Assembly: GCA_021777105.1 (NCBI GenBank)
Contig: JAIQZQ010000066.1
Span: forward strand, 112,228-176,227
Direction of reading: 5' to 3'
DNA: 64,000 nucleotides
From: Candidatus Anammoxibacter sp.
GTDB lineage: Bacteria > Planctomycetota > Brocadiia > Brocadiales > Anammoxibacteraceae
Part shown: piece by piece, positions 56,045 through 64,000 of the stretch
How the letters are laid out: every line of letters starts with the position of its first letter
Position numbering within the stretch: position 1 is the stretch's first letter
Notes under the pieces: model-generated
Seen by the model: only the letters and a program-made list of their open reading frames with translations
What the model was told of the DNA's origin: nothing
Database searches by the model: none
Position numbers and translations under genes: made by a program

Positions 56045-56227
56045 TTATCACCCTCCCCTAACCCCTCCCATCAAGGGCGGGGGAATAAAAGGTAGAGTGA
56101 TATTTGATTTAAAAACTTCCGTACTCCACACATTAAATGAAACTCTATAAGTTTGCGATTTAAAACAAAACACGCTTAAAGAGACAAATCCCCCTCCCCT
56201 TTGTGGGAGGGGTTAGTGTAGGGGGTA
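56045..56227. repeat. Inverted pair of CCCTCCCC repeats
   Basis: 56045-56090 (ATCACCCTCCCCTAACCCC, then TCAAGGGCGGGGG) and 56188-56227 (CCCCCTCCCCTTTGTGGGAG, then GGGTTAGTG...GGGGGTAAT) face each other. Together they fill most of the gap between module 2 and the loading gene. They are related to the repeats at 15793 and 16995. This could be a MITE or a stem-loop that weakens transcription between PKS genes. Confidence 0.6.
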
Positions 56228-56248
56228 ATATTAATTCCAAACCGCAGC

Positions 56249-59200
56249 CTACCCCGCGTCCAGCAATCTCTCCAGTTTTACAAGCTCATCTTCAACCGCG
56301 TCCTCCAATTGCTCTTCAGGCATTTCATCTAAATCATCTACGCTATTTTTCAATGCGTCGCGATTATATGCGCTTAAAGACTTTTTAGAGCCTTCAATAA
56401 TCGCTGCTCCATTAGCGCTATCCGTATCCAATCTCTCAGCAAACAACTCCTCCGTTAAATAATCAGTTAGCGAAACAATTGAAGGGTACTTAAATAACAA
56501 TGTTGATGGAAACGACCGGTTTAATCCTGATTCCAACCGGTTGCGCATCTCCATTGACGTGAGAGAATCCATGCCCAATTGAAAAAAACCTTTTTCAACA
56601 TCCAGAGAATCGTTTAAATTAAACCCAAGGGAGCCGGCAGTTAATGAGCTAACATATTCGCTCAAAATATCCCGCCGTTTCTCAACAGGCGCAATTTCCA
56701 GCCGCTGCAGAACTCCGCTAACCTCAATTACAGGGCCGTCTTCACCCGTAGCCAGATCGCTGAAAAACGATTGTTGTAAATCATTTGAAAAACCATGAAC
56801 TAATTTTTGAACGTTCAATGAAGCGGCTACCGCATTGGCAACCCCGCGCTTGATTAAAACTTCAAGACATTGCAAAGCCCGTTCCGTGGTTAGTGTTCCT
56901 ATGCCGCGCGCGGCCCACTGTTCCTCGCGTTTTTCGCCCACGGCTTTTGCCATGCCGACGCCGGCCCATGGCCCCCAATTAACGCTTAAGCCGGCAAGGC
57001 CTAAAGCATTTCGGTAACGGGCAAGCGCGTCCATAAAAGAGTTTGCAGCCGCATAGTTGCCAAGCCCCGGTTCGGCCAGCACGGAAAAGATAGAGGAGAA
57101 AAGCGCAAAAATCTCAAGATTTTCCCCATGGGATAAAAGGTGCAGATTCCAGGCGCCTCTAACTTTTGCGGCAAACACTTTTTCAAAAATACCCCAATCC
57201 TGATTCGAAAGAAGCTTGTCGTCAAAAATCCCGGCGCAGTGAAAAATACCCTTAAGGGGCGGCATAGACGCTTTAATTTTATTGAAAACGCCGGCAAGTT
57301 CATCTTTATTGGAAACATCAGCCAACAGCGCCGTAACTTCGCAGCCTTTCTCTTTAAGGCCCATTATTTTATCAGTCGCGGTTTCAATAGACACAGTCCT
57401 CCCAATCAAAACCAGATGTTTAGCGCCGGATTTGACAAGCCATGACGCAATATTAAGGCCAACGCCCCCAAGGCCTCCGGTTATTAAATATGAGCCTTCC
57501 GGATTTACCACAAATTGGCCGTCCGTATTTGCCGGGTTCAACGCGCGCGCAAAACGCGCCGCGCGCCGAGCGCCGTCGTAAAAAGACAAAAACGGCTCTG
57601 CGTCAGGCGGTGTACAGAATTGAATCTCATCCCTCAACATTTGCAATCCCTGCGCCGCATCAAACGGATCAATATCCGCTAATCTGCATTGAAACTTCGG
57701 ATGTTCCCTCATGATCACTCTGCCTAAACCCCAAATCGTGGATTGGGCGGCGCCTGAAATTAAATTTATATCCCGTTGAGCCCCCTGTGTGATCAACCAA
57801 AAGTTAACGCTCTCAATATGAAAAGAGTCAAGGGCCTGCACGGTGTAAAGAACCGACCTGCACCATAACACGGATTCCTCTTCAATAGTTGCCTCATCAA
57901 CATTTTCCGGGTCCGCAAGCTCATGCCCGCACAGATGTATAATGCCGTTTAGACCGAACTCAACTCCGGACTCACCCATTAAACGTTTAAAATCATCCGC
58001 CTTTGCAGGATCAATAGTAAATTCATCAGAGCCCAACCGTTCATAGGATGCGCCATAAGAAGCGACAACACAGCCGGCTCCCCGTTCCCTTAACATAGCA
58101 GCCTGCTTAGCGCCCAATCCGGCTTTGCCGGCAATAATTATCCATTTTTCGCCGGCCATTCCTTTGCTCATTTCCAGGCCCGGTTCATTCATTTGATTGC
58201 GCGCAACAATTACACTCTGCGGAAAAAGCTCGCCCTCATCAGAGCCGGCTGAAAACATTGCGGATGCGCTATCGTACCCGGTTTCCAACAACAGTTTTTG
58301 CCACTGCTCAACAGAAAGCAGCGGATGGGCGGGCCGTAATCCATAATCTGAAAAACGCCACCAACCATCAAGCAATCCAAAAATAAGATCAATCCAACGG
58401 CGCCGCCCAGTCCCTTCAATAAGCGCCAATGCCCCGCCCGGCGCAAGCAACAGCCGCGCGTTGTCCAGGGTTTGGCGCATATCGCATGTGGCGTGGAGCG
58501 CGTTGGAAGCAATAACAATATCAAACTGTTGCGTGTCAAATGCCCGAACTTTATCACTGTCTTCAATATCCAGCAACCCGTATTTCACAAAAGGATAGTC
58601 CGCAAACCGCTCGCGCGCTTTTAAGATAAACAAGTTGGAAATATCGGTAAACACATATTCAGCGCGGGCAGGCGGCAGATGCGGAAGAATATGGGATGTC
58701 GAGCCCCCGGTCCCCGCCCCTATCTCCAAAATCCTTATCTTTCGATCCACCGGCAAATAGCGCAATATGGTTGATATAGTCTGTTGCAACGCCGCGTTCA
58801 TCCCGCCGAAGGTCGGCGAGTCCTGGTAAAGCCTGGCAGCCGCGGCAACGTCCGCGCTGGGAAATATCAACTGCATCGGATCGGTCTCGCCCCTTATAAC
58901 ACCATTTAAATTCGAGCCGCAACGGCCAAGTATGGTCAACTCGGCTTCAGCATCAGGGTATTGACTAAGCAATTGTTCATGCTGTTTATCAGGGTTGTCT
59001 TCACTACTGTTTTTTAGCGCAACCCAGCCCGAGCTGTTTTGCTCCAATATATTCTCTTCCGTCAACATCATCAAAAGGTGGCGCAACAATCTCTTATGCC
59101 TGTCAACAACCCCTAACCGGTTTGCCGCTTCATCTAGTGAAAAAGATACGCCGGCGTTAAGCGCCCATCCCAATTTTTCAAAAGCCTGAAGAACGTATGC

Positions 59201-62200
59201 GACGCTAAGGTTTTCAAGGCGGTTTAACAGATCAATATTTTTATTGCGGTATTTAGAGTCGTCCGTCCCCATCTCATTGTTAATTTGCGCCGGAGCCGGC
59301 ATATAATCAGCCGACTCAAACCGCTTAAGAAGCTCAACAACCTTCCACTCCACATTGAAAATATCATCTTCAACCGCGCCCAACTCAACATTGCCGGAGC
59401 TTTGCCCGGCCAGAGCTTTTAGCAGCCTGGGCGCCAATTCCAACTCATCATCCGTAAAACTCCCGCTTCGTTCCAAAACGCGCACGGCATCGGCAACATT
59501 GCCCTTACTTGTTGCCCCTTTATATCTATTAAGAGACGGGTTCACGTCAAGCCAGTGTCGTTGACGTTGAAACGGATAAGTCGGCAGCTCAACGCGGTTT
59601 CGCCGCCGGCGGCAATAAAAGTTTTGCCAATCTATATCAACGCCGTTAACGTACAGCCCGCCTAAATTTAAAATCATCCGGCCCCAATCCGACGCCCCCT
59701 CATTCAAACTATGCAGCCATAGCGAGCGTTTCGCGTTTTTCAACCTGCGGCCCATACCGGACAACACAGGTTTAGGCCCAATCTCAAGAAACATCTCATA
59801 CCCGGACCGGAACAACGTATCCATCCCCGATGCAAACTGCACGGGCGACACTACGTGCCTTGCCCAATAATCAGGATTCAGAATCTCAGGCCCGGCAACC
59901 TCCCCGCTTACATTTGAAATAACAGGTATTGACGGAGTTGAATACGATACCTCCCCGGCGATACGCTTAAACTCGTTTAACATCGGTTCCATAAGCGGAG
60001 AGTGAAAAGCGTGGGACACATTTAACCGTGTCGCGGAAACGCCGTTTGAATCCAGATCGTCTATAATTTTTTTCAGACAATCAGCGTCGCCGGAAACAAC
60101 AACGAGCTTTGGGCCGTTAACCGCCGCAATTGCGACCATTTCAGCATATTGAGCAATAGCCGGGACAACGGTTGACTCATCCGCAAACACAGCCCACATC
60201 GCGCCATTTTCAGGCAACGCCCCCATTAAACTCGCCCGATGGGCAATAAGCTTTAAACCATCTTTAAGAGAAAACACACCGGCAACGCATGCGGCGACAT
60301 ATTCGCCAACGCTATGACCGGTCACAATTTGAGGCCTCACTCCCCATGACGCCCATAGTCCGGCAAGGGCATATTCTAATGCAAACAATGCGGGTTGTGT
60401 ATACTGAGTTTGATTCAGCAACAAAGTTTCGTCTGAACACGGATAAAGGAGATCAAGAAGCGGCGTATCCATCAACTCATTAAGCGTCTCTCCGCACTCA
60501 TTAATAATGTCGCGAAACACAGTTTGGGTTTCGTAAAGCTCGCGTCCCATATTAATGTATTGCGATCCCTGACCTGTAAATAGAAACGCCACATTGCCGC
60601 CCTTGCGCGCGCCGTCATTGGATACGGTCAATCCCTTGCAGCTCCTGCCGACAATAAAAGAGTTTAAATTCTCAGCCGCCTCAGCCGTCGATTCCGCGGC
60701 AATCGCAAGACGGTTGCCGAAATGCGCCCGTCCGGAGTTAGCCGTATAACATATATCCGCCAACGACTCATCAAGGCCCAACATCAAATGTTCCGCATAT
60801 CTTTGCGCAAGTTCCTTTAACGCATTTTCGTCCTTTGCCGACAATACAAGAAGATGACTCCCTTTATCAGGCGCCTCTTGTTGCATGCGATTTTTATAAT
60901 CATTGCCGGCCTCTTCCAATATCAGATGCGCGTTGGTTCCGCTAAACCCAAAAGAACTAACACCGGCCATTCGCTTTTTGTTCGCCCTGTTCCCAGGCCA
61001 CTCCAGGCCTTTAGTTGGGATATTAATAGATTGTTTTTTATTCAGCATAAGCGGGTTTAAATTCTTGAGATGCAGATGCGGCGGTATATAATTGTTGCGC
61101 ATTGAAAGCGCGGTTTTAATAACCCCGGCAATTCCGGCCGCAGCCTCGGCATGGCCGATATTAGTCTTTACCGACCCAACAAATAGAGGGTTATCATCCG
61201 CCCTGCCCGGGGCAAACACATTTTCAACAGCCTTAAACTCCACCGGATCGCCCAACTCAGTTCCTGTGCCGTGCGCCTCTATATATGAAACATCACCCGG
61301 AGTTATTCCGCCGTCCAACAACGCCTTGTTAATAACCGCCTCCTGCGCAATCCCGTTTGGAGCGGTAAGCCCGTTGCTTGCCCCGTCATGATTAAGCGCG
61401 CTGCCGCGCAGTATTGCAAAAATGTTGTCATTGTCCTCAATCGCTTTTAAAAGCGGCTTTAAAACCAGCGCACCGCCCCCTTCGCTACGCACATAACCGT
61501 CCGCGCCGGCGTCAAACGTTTTGCATCTGCCGTCAGGCGAAAGCATTCCTGACTCGGCAAAAGCCACATTCAATTCAGGCGACAACAGGAGATTAACGCC
61601 TGAAGCAATGGCAATGCCGCACTCATTGTTCAGCAAACTTTGACGCGCCATATGCACAGCGGCAAGTGATGATGAACATGCGGTGTTTACAGAGACGGCA
61701 GGCCCGTTAAAGCCGAAGACATACGAAACTCGCCCGGCAATAAGGGCGGGAGAAGTCCCTGTGGCAAAAAATGAATCCAACCCCTCTTCGCCCCTGTATT
61801 TTAACTGCAAAAGCTCGTAATCATTTGAAAACACTCCCACGTAAACCCCGGTCTGAGAGCCGGCCAAAGATTCAGGATTTATGCCCGCGTTTTCCAAAGC
61901 CTCCCAGGTTAATTCCAACAAAAGCCTTTGTTGAGGATCAATATTTGACGCTTCCCTTGACGTAATGTTGAAAAACCGCGCGTCAAAAGTATCGACATTA
62001 TCCAGGAAGCCGCCATATCCGGGCAAGGCCATCTTCCCTGATTTCACATTAGAGTCAAAATTCAGGCCAAGCGCCTTTCGATGTTCAGGTATTTCGGTAA
62101 TCGCGTCTTCCCCGTTGCGTAAAAGACGCCAGTATTCGTCAAGTGAATCAGCCCCGTCTGGAAATCGGCACGCCATGCCGATAATAGCTACGGAACGCTC

Positions 62201-63220
62201 CCCATGCGCCAAATTATCCTGAACATTTTTAACGGATATCTGTTTTAAGGATGTAGCGGGTTCCGGCGCGGGTTGGTTACCGGCGCCGGCATGTGAATCT
62301 TTATCTTTCCCTGATTCCCTAGGGAAAAAATATGCGACAATGGAATCAGGGGTTGAATATCTGAAAAAAAATGCCGGATCAATATCCGCGCCTGTCAGCC
62401 TGCAAATAACCATTCTAAGACCAAAAAGATCAAGCGAACTAAGCCCCATGTCAAGCAAAGCCGTTTTTGCCGAATAAGCGCCAACCGGGCAGGCGCCTTT
62501 TACCGAGCACACAAACTTCTCTATAGCGGATGACAAGGCTGCCCTATCATTAACCTCCAAAACAGCATCTTTTCTTGTTGAAATTAGCGCGTCGCGCCCG
62601 GCTTTATCATATTCAACCAAAACACCGTTTCCAAGATTCCCAACATCCATTGGCCGAAACCCGGGGACCAACTTTATTATCTTTGCGCCATGGCGCTCAT
62701 GAAAGCGCAATATCCCGTCAATTAATTGCCCCCATTCATCGCGTTTGCAAACATAATCCTCCATTGAAACGCCGGAGCCTTTATCAAAATCCCCGCAAAG
62801 CGTCACGGCAACTACACGCTCCAATCCCTCATCTTCAAGATAATAGTCAAGCATAAAATTCAACAATTGATCGCCCACGCCGAAATGACCAACCGACGGC
62901 AACACGTTTACGGCCAGCAGTTGAGCAATAGCGCCGTTGCCTGTATGAAGAGTTGAAACGTTGTCACAACTCACCCCGGTTAAGCAATCTATCCCGCTTA
63001 TTCGCTGAGAATATATGACGCCCACAACCACATTGTCAATCTCACAAACAACCTGCCCGGCCCCATATTGCTCAATTCGACGCCTGATCTCGTCCTGCGG
63101 AGCCCTTAACGGCTCGGGCCAACACTCATTCTCAAGCGCCGTTAACCCCGGAATGTCTTTTAGACACGCGCGACGGATATTGTCAACATTTACGTTAGAT
63201 AAATTAGTATGAGTACTCAT
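56249..63220 (-). CDS. Type I PKS, GNAT-ACP loading plus module 1: KS-AT-cMT-KR-ACP
   Basis: 2323 residues. Residues about 14-210 are a GNAT-like domain ending HERHGAKIIKLVPGFRPMDVGNLGNGVLVEYD, close in pattern to the GNAT loading domains of curacin- and pederin-type PKSs. Loading ACP: S262 in MGLSSLD. KS (343-770): C514 (NTACSSS), H649 and H689. AT (876-1175): S969 in GHSVGEY and HAFHSP at 1069, malonyl-type. C-methyltransferase (about 1330-1655): SAM motif LEIGAGTGG (1497-1505). KR: catalytic half 1908-2130, S2041/S2042, Y2055 in GNYAAAN, FDD at the LDD site. ACP: S2218. C-terminal acidic docking helix. Expected intermediate: 3-hydroxy-2-methylbutyryl-ACP if acetyl is the starter (inference). 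Confidence 0.93.
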   Translation of the reverse strand: MSTHTNLSNVNVDNIRRACLKDIPGLTALENECWPEPLRAPQDEIRRRIEQYGAGQVVCEIDNVVVGVIYSQRISGIDCLTGVSCDNVSTLHTGNGAIAQLLAVNVLPSVGHFGVGDQLLNFMLDYYLEDEGLERVVAVTLCGDFDKGSGVSMEDYVCKRDEWGQLIDGILRFHERHGAKIIKLVPGFRPMDVGNLGNGVLVEYDKAGRDALISTRKDAVLEVNDRAALSSAIEKFVCSVKGACPVGAYSAKTALLDMGLSSLDLFGLRMVICRLTGADIDPAFFFRYSTPDSIVAYFFPRESGKDKDSHAGAGNQPAPEPATSLKQISVKNVQDNLAHGERSVAIIGMACRFPDGADSLDEYWRLLRNGEDAITEIPEHRKALGLNFDSNVKSGKMALPGYGGFLDNVDTFDARFFNITSREASNIDPQQRLLLELTWEALENAGINPESLAGSQTGVYVGVFSNDYELLQLKYRGEEGLDSFFATGTSPALIAGRVSYVFGFNGPAVSVNTACSSSLAAVHMARQSLLNNECGIAIASGVNLLLSPELNVAFAESGMLSPDGRCKTFDAGADGYVRSEGGGALVLKPLLKAIEDNDNIFAILRGSALNHDGASNGLTAPNGIAQEAVINKALLDGGITPGDVSYIEAHGTGTELGDPVEFKAVENVFAPGRADDNPLFVGSVKTNIGHAEAAAGIAGVIKTALSMRNNYIPPHLHLKNLNPLMLNKKQSINIPTKGLEWPGNRANKKRMAGVSSFGFSGTNAHLILEEAGNDYKNRMQQEAPDKGSHLLVLSAKDENALKELAQRYAEHLMLGLDESLADICYTANSGRAHFGNRLAIAAESTAEAAENLNSFIVGRSCKGLTVSNDGARKGGNVAFLFTGQGSQYINMGRELYETQTVFRDIINECGETLNELMDTPLLDLLYPCSDETLLLNQTQYTQPALFALEYALAGLWASWGVRPQIVTGHSVGEYVAACVAGVFSLKDGLKLIAHRASLMGALPENGAMWAVFADESTVVPAIAQYAEMVAIAAVNGPKLVVVSGDADCLKKIIDDLDSNGVSATRLNVSHAFHSPLMEPMLNEFKRIAGEVSYSTPSIPVISNVSGEVAGPEILNPDYWARHVVSPVQFASGMDTLFRSGYEMFLEIGPKPVLSGMGRRLKNAKRSLWLHSLNEGASDWGRMILNLGGLYVNGVDIDWQNFYCRRRRNRVELPTYPFQRQRHWLDVNPSLNRYKGATSKGNVADAVRVLERSGSFTDDELELAPRLLKALAGQSSGNVELGAVEDDIFNVEWKVVELLKRFESADYMPAPAQINNEMGTDDSKYRNKNIDLLNRLENLSVAYVLQAFEKLGWALNAGVSFSLDEAANRLGVVDRHKRLLRHLLMMLTEENILEQNSSGWVALKNSSEDNPDKQHEQLLSQYPDAEAELTILGRCGSNLNGVIRGETDPMQLIFPSADVAAAARLYQDSPTFGGMNAALQQTISTILRYLPVDRKIRILEIGAGTGGSTSHILPHLPPARAEYVFTDISNLFILKARERFADYPFVKYGLLDIEDSDKVRAFDTQQFDIVIASNALHATCDMRQTLDNARLLLAPGGALALIEGTGRRRWIDLIFGLLDGWWRFSDYGLRPAHPLLSVEQWQKLLLETGYDSASAMFSAGSDEGELFPQSVIVARNQMNEPGLEMSKGMAGEKWIIIAGKAGLGAKQAAMLRERGAGCVVASYGASYERLGSDEFTIDPAKADDFKRLMGESGVEFGLNGIIHLCGHELADPENVDEATIEEESVLWCRSVLYTVQALDSFHIESVNFWLITQGAQRDINLISGAAQSTIWGLGRVIMREHPKFQCRLADIDPFDAAQGLQMLRDEIQFCTPPDAEPFLSFYDGARRAARFARALNPANTDGQFVVNPEGSYLITGGLGGVGLNIASWLVKSGAKHLVLIGRTVSIETATDKIMGLKEKGCEVTALLADVSNKDELAGVFNKIKASMPPLKGIFHCAGIFDDKLLSNQDWGIFEKVFAAKVRGAWNLHLLSHGENLEIFALFSSIFSVLAEPGLGNYAAANSFMDALARYRNALGLAGLSVNWGPWAGVGMAKAVGEKREEQWAARGIGTLTTERALQCLEVLIKRGVANAVAASLNVQKLVHGFSNDLQQSFFSDLATGEDGPVIEVSGVLQRLEIAPVEKRRDILSEYVSSLTAGSLGFNLNDSLDVEKGFFQLGMDSLTSMEMRNRLESGLNRSFPSTLLFKYPSIVSLTDYLTEELFAERLDTDSANGAAIIEGSKKSLSAYNRDALKNSVDDLDEMPEEQLEDAVEDELVKLERLLDAG

Positions 63221-63284
63221 AATTACATGAAATTAAAGGCGAAAAATGCAAAGACCACCAAAAACCCTGAGAATACGGAATAAA

Positions 63285-63354
63285 CCGGATAAGTGACTAA
63301 AGTGAGCTAAAGTTAAAAGTGAACTAAAGTTTTGGTAAAAATTTTCAATTTTTG
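63285..63354. promoter_or_regulatory. CTAAAGT iteron element, copy 4
   Basis: Starts CCGGATAAGTGACTAAAGTG, with two more CTAAAGT units and GGTAAAAATTTTCAATTTTT. It begins 64 bases upstream of the PKS loading gene ATG, in the same orientation relative to the gene as the other three copies. No clear inverted right end is found. Confidence 0.65.
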
Positions 63355-63484
63355 AATTCCACTACTACCACAACCGCCGCCGGCGCAACAGCGCGTTGCG
63401 CTTGAACTCAGAAACAGATAGTCGGAAAAACCGTACATTTTACAATACTCGGCGCATTATAGCCAAAGTATATTTTTTTATAAT

Positions 63485-63545
63485 AGTGTCACAGGCATCC
63501 TTGCCTGTGTTTCAATTGATCACAGGCAAGGATGCCTGTGACACT
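63485..63545. repeat. 60-bp hairpin element, copy 2
   Basis: AGTGTCACAGGCATCC pairs with GGATGCCTGTGACACT. It is the same element as 2253-2312 but with the loop reversed, so the copies are in opposite orientation. An 8-bp stem GGTTCAAG/CTTGAACC follows at 63553-63576. Confidence 0.8.
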
Positions 63546-63590
63546 ACATTGTTGGTTCAAGTCTTCAGCTTGAACCAAACTGACCTAAGG

Positions 63591-63625
63591 GCTAAATATG
63601 GAGTACATTAACCGTGTTAATGTTA
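63591..63625. promoter_or_regulatory. Candidate operator: 35-bp repeat with 19-bp palindrome, copy 2
   Basis: Exact copy of 6400-6434, with ACATTAACcgtGTTAATGT at 63605-63623. It lies 371 bases upstream of the PKS loading gene ATG. Confidence 0.55.
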
Positions 63626-63689
63626 AAAACAATACAATTTAAATCTCAATACCTGAGATGAGAGATGAGTTATACTCATTTGCTATTGT

Positions 63690-64000
63690 TTTTTTATTAG
63701 ATGTTGGGTTTCGCTCTGCTCTACCCAACCTACGCACTCTTTATTGATGGGCACGGCTATCGCCTTTGCCCATCCTACAATCTGTGCAATCTATGAAATC
63801 TGTGGTTTATTTGCTTTTTGCTTTTTAATCCGTGAAAATCCGCGTCATCCATGTCATCAGCGTTCTATCGCTTTTGGTTTTTAATTTGATGTTGGGTTTC
63901 GCGAAGCTCTACCCAACCTACTTGCTTTTTATATTTGTGAATATTTGTGAGGATTTGTGGTTGATTTGCTTTTTACTTTTTGCTTTTTAATCTGTGAAAT
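63690..64000. repeat. Noncoding dispersed-repeat tract at window end
   Basis: Contains two TTGGGTTTCG...CTACCCAACCTAC hairpins (about 63702-63734 and 63893-63922), TTTGCCCATCCTACAATC and AATCCGTGAAAATCCG, as at 8998-9470 and 10440-11085. No gene is seen. Confidence 0.75.

Noticed and set aside
37305..63212. Many plus-strand open frames of 60-120 codons opposite the PKS genes
   Set aside because: They are antisense shadows of conserved KS, AT and KR coding regions. They lack ribosome sites and protein-like composition, and they recur at matching KS positions in each module.

Overview
The window comes from a moderately AT-rich bacterial chromosome. A Gram-negative cell envelope is suggested by two lipoproteins with lipoboxes and by a secretin. 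The many intergenic palindromes, MITE-like repeats, toxin-antitoxin pairs and transposase remnants fit a repeat-laden, probably uncultivated, environmental bacterium. I cannot place the phylum from sequence alone. No rRNA gene, tRNA gene or CRISPR array was seen.

The right 27 kb (about 36.8-63.2 kb, all minus strand, read right to left) is a modular type I polyketide synthase (PKS) of four proteins. The first starts with a GNAT-like loading domain and ACP, then module 1 (KS-AT-cMT-KR-ACP). Then come module 2 (KS-DH-ACP), modules 3 and 4 (KS-AT-DH-ACP and KS-DH-KR-ACP) and module 5 (KS-dead AT-DH-ER-KR-ACP). Only modules 1 and 3 have an intact acyltransferase. In modules 2 and 4 the AT is cleanly missing between its two flanking linkers. 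In module 5 the AT has Gly for the catalytic Ser and has lost its small subdomain. There is no thioesterase. A free-standing thioester-reductase-like enzyme at 3.7-4.8 kb is the best candidate for chain release.

The left 8.4 kb (minus strand) holds three glycosyltransferases, a DegT/DnrJ-type aminotransferase, a B12-binding radical SAM enzyme, the reductase-like protein and a radical SAM/SPASM protein. An iterated CTAAAGT element lies just upstream of the aminotransferase, the reductase, the module 5 PKS and the loading PKS. It links the left genes to the PKS and suggests one co-regulated pathway. Further candidate pathway genes are a sulfotransferase (20.6 kb), a PaaK-like adenylating enzyme and a GT1 glycosyltransferase (22.9-25.5 kb), and a cyclic-peptide-type ABC exporter (29.6 kb).

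The middle (8.4-36.8 kb) is accessory. It contains a RelE/HigB-like TA pair, a two-gene TIR plus nSTAND-NTPase system with a membrane anchor (12.3-15.1 kb), REP-type transposases, a PemK/MazF pair, HepT-MntA, and a PIN toxin broken by one nonsense codon. A block of membrane and organisation genes (ParA-like, two DUF697 paralogs, SPFH, a periplasmic-binding lipoprotein, a secretin) and a truncated hemoglobin complete it. The long gaps are filled with dispersed repeats.
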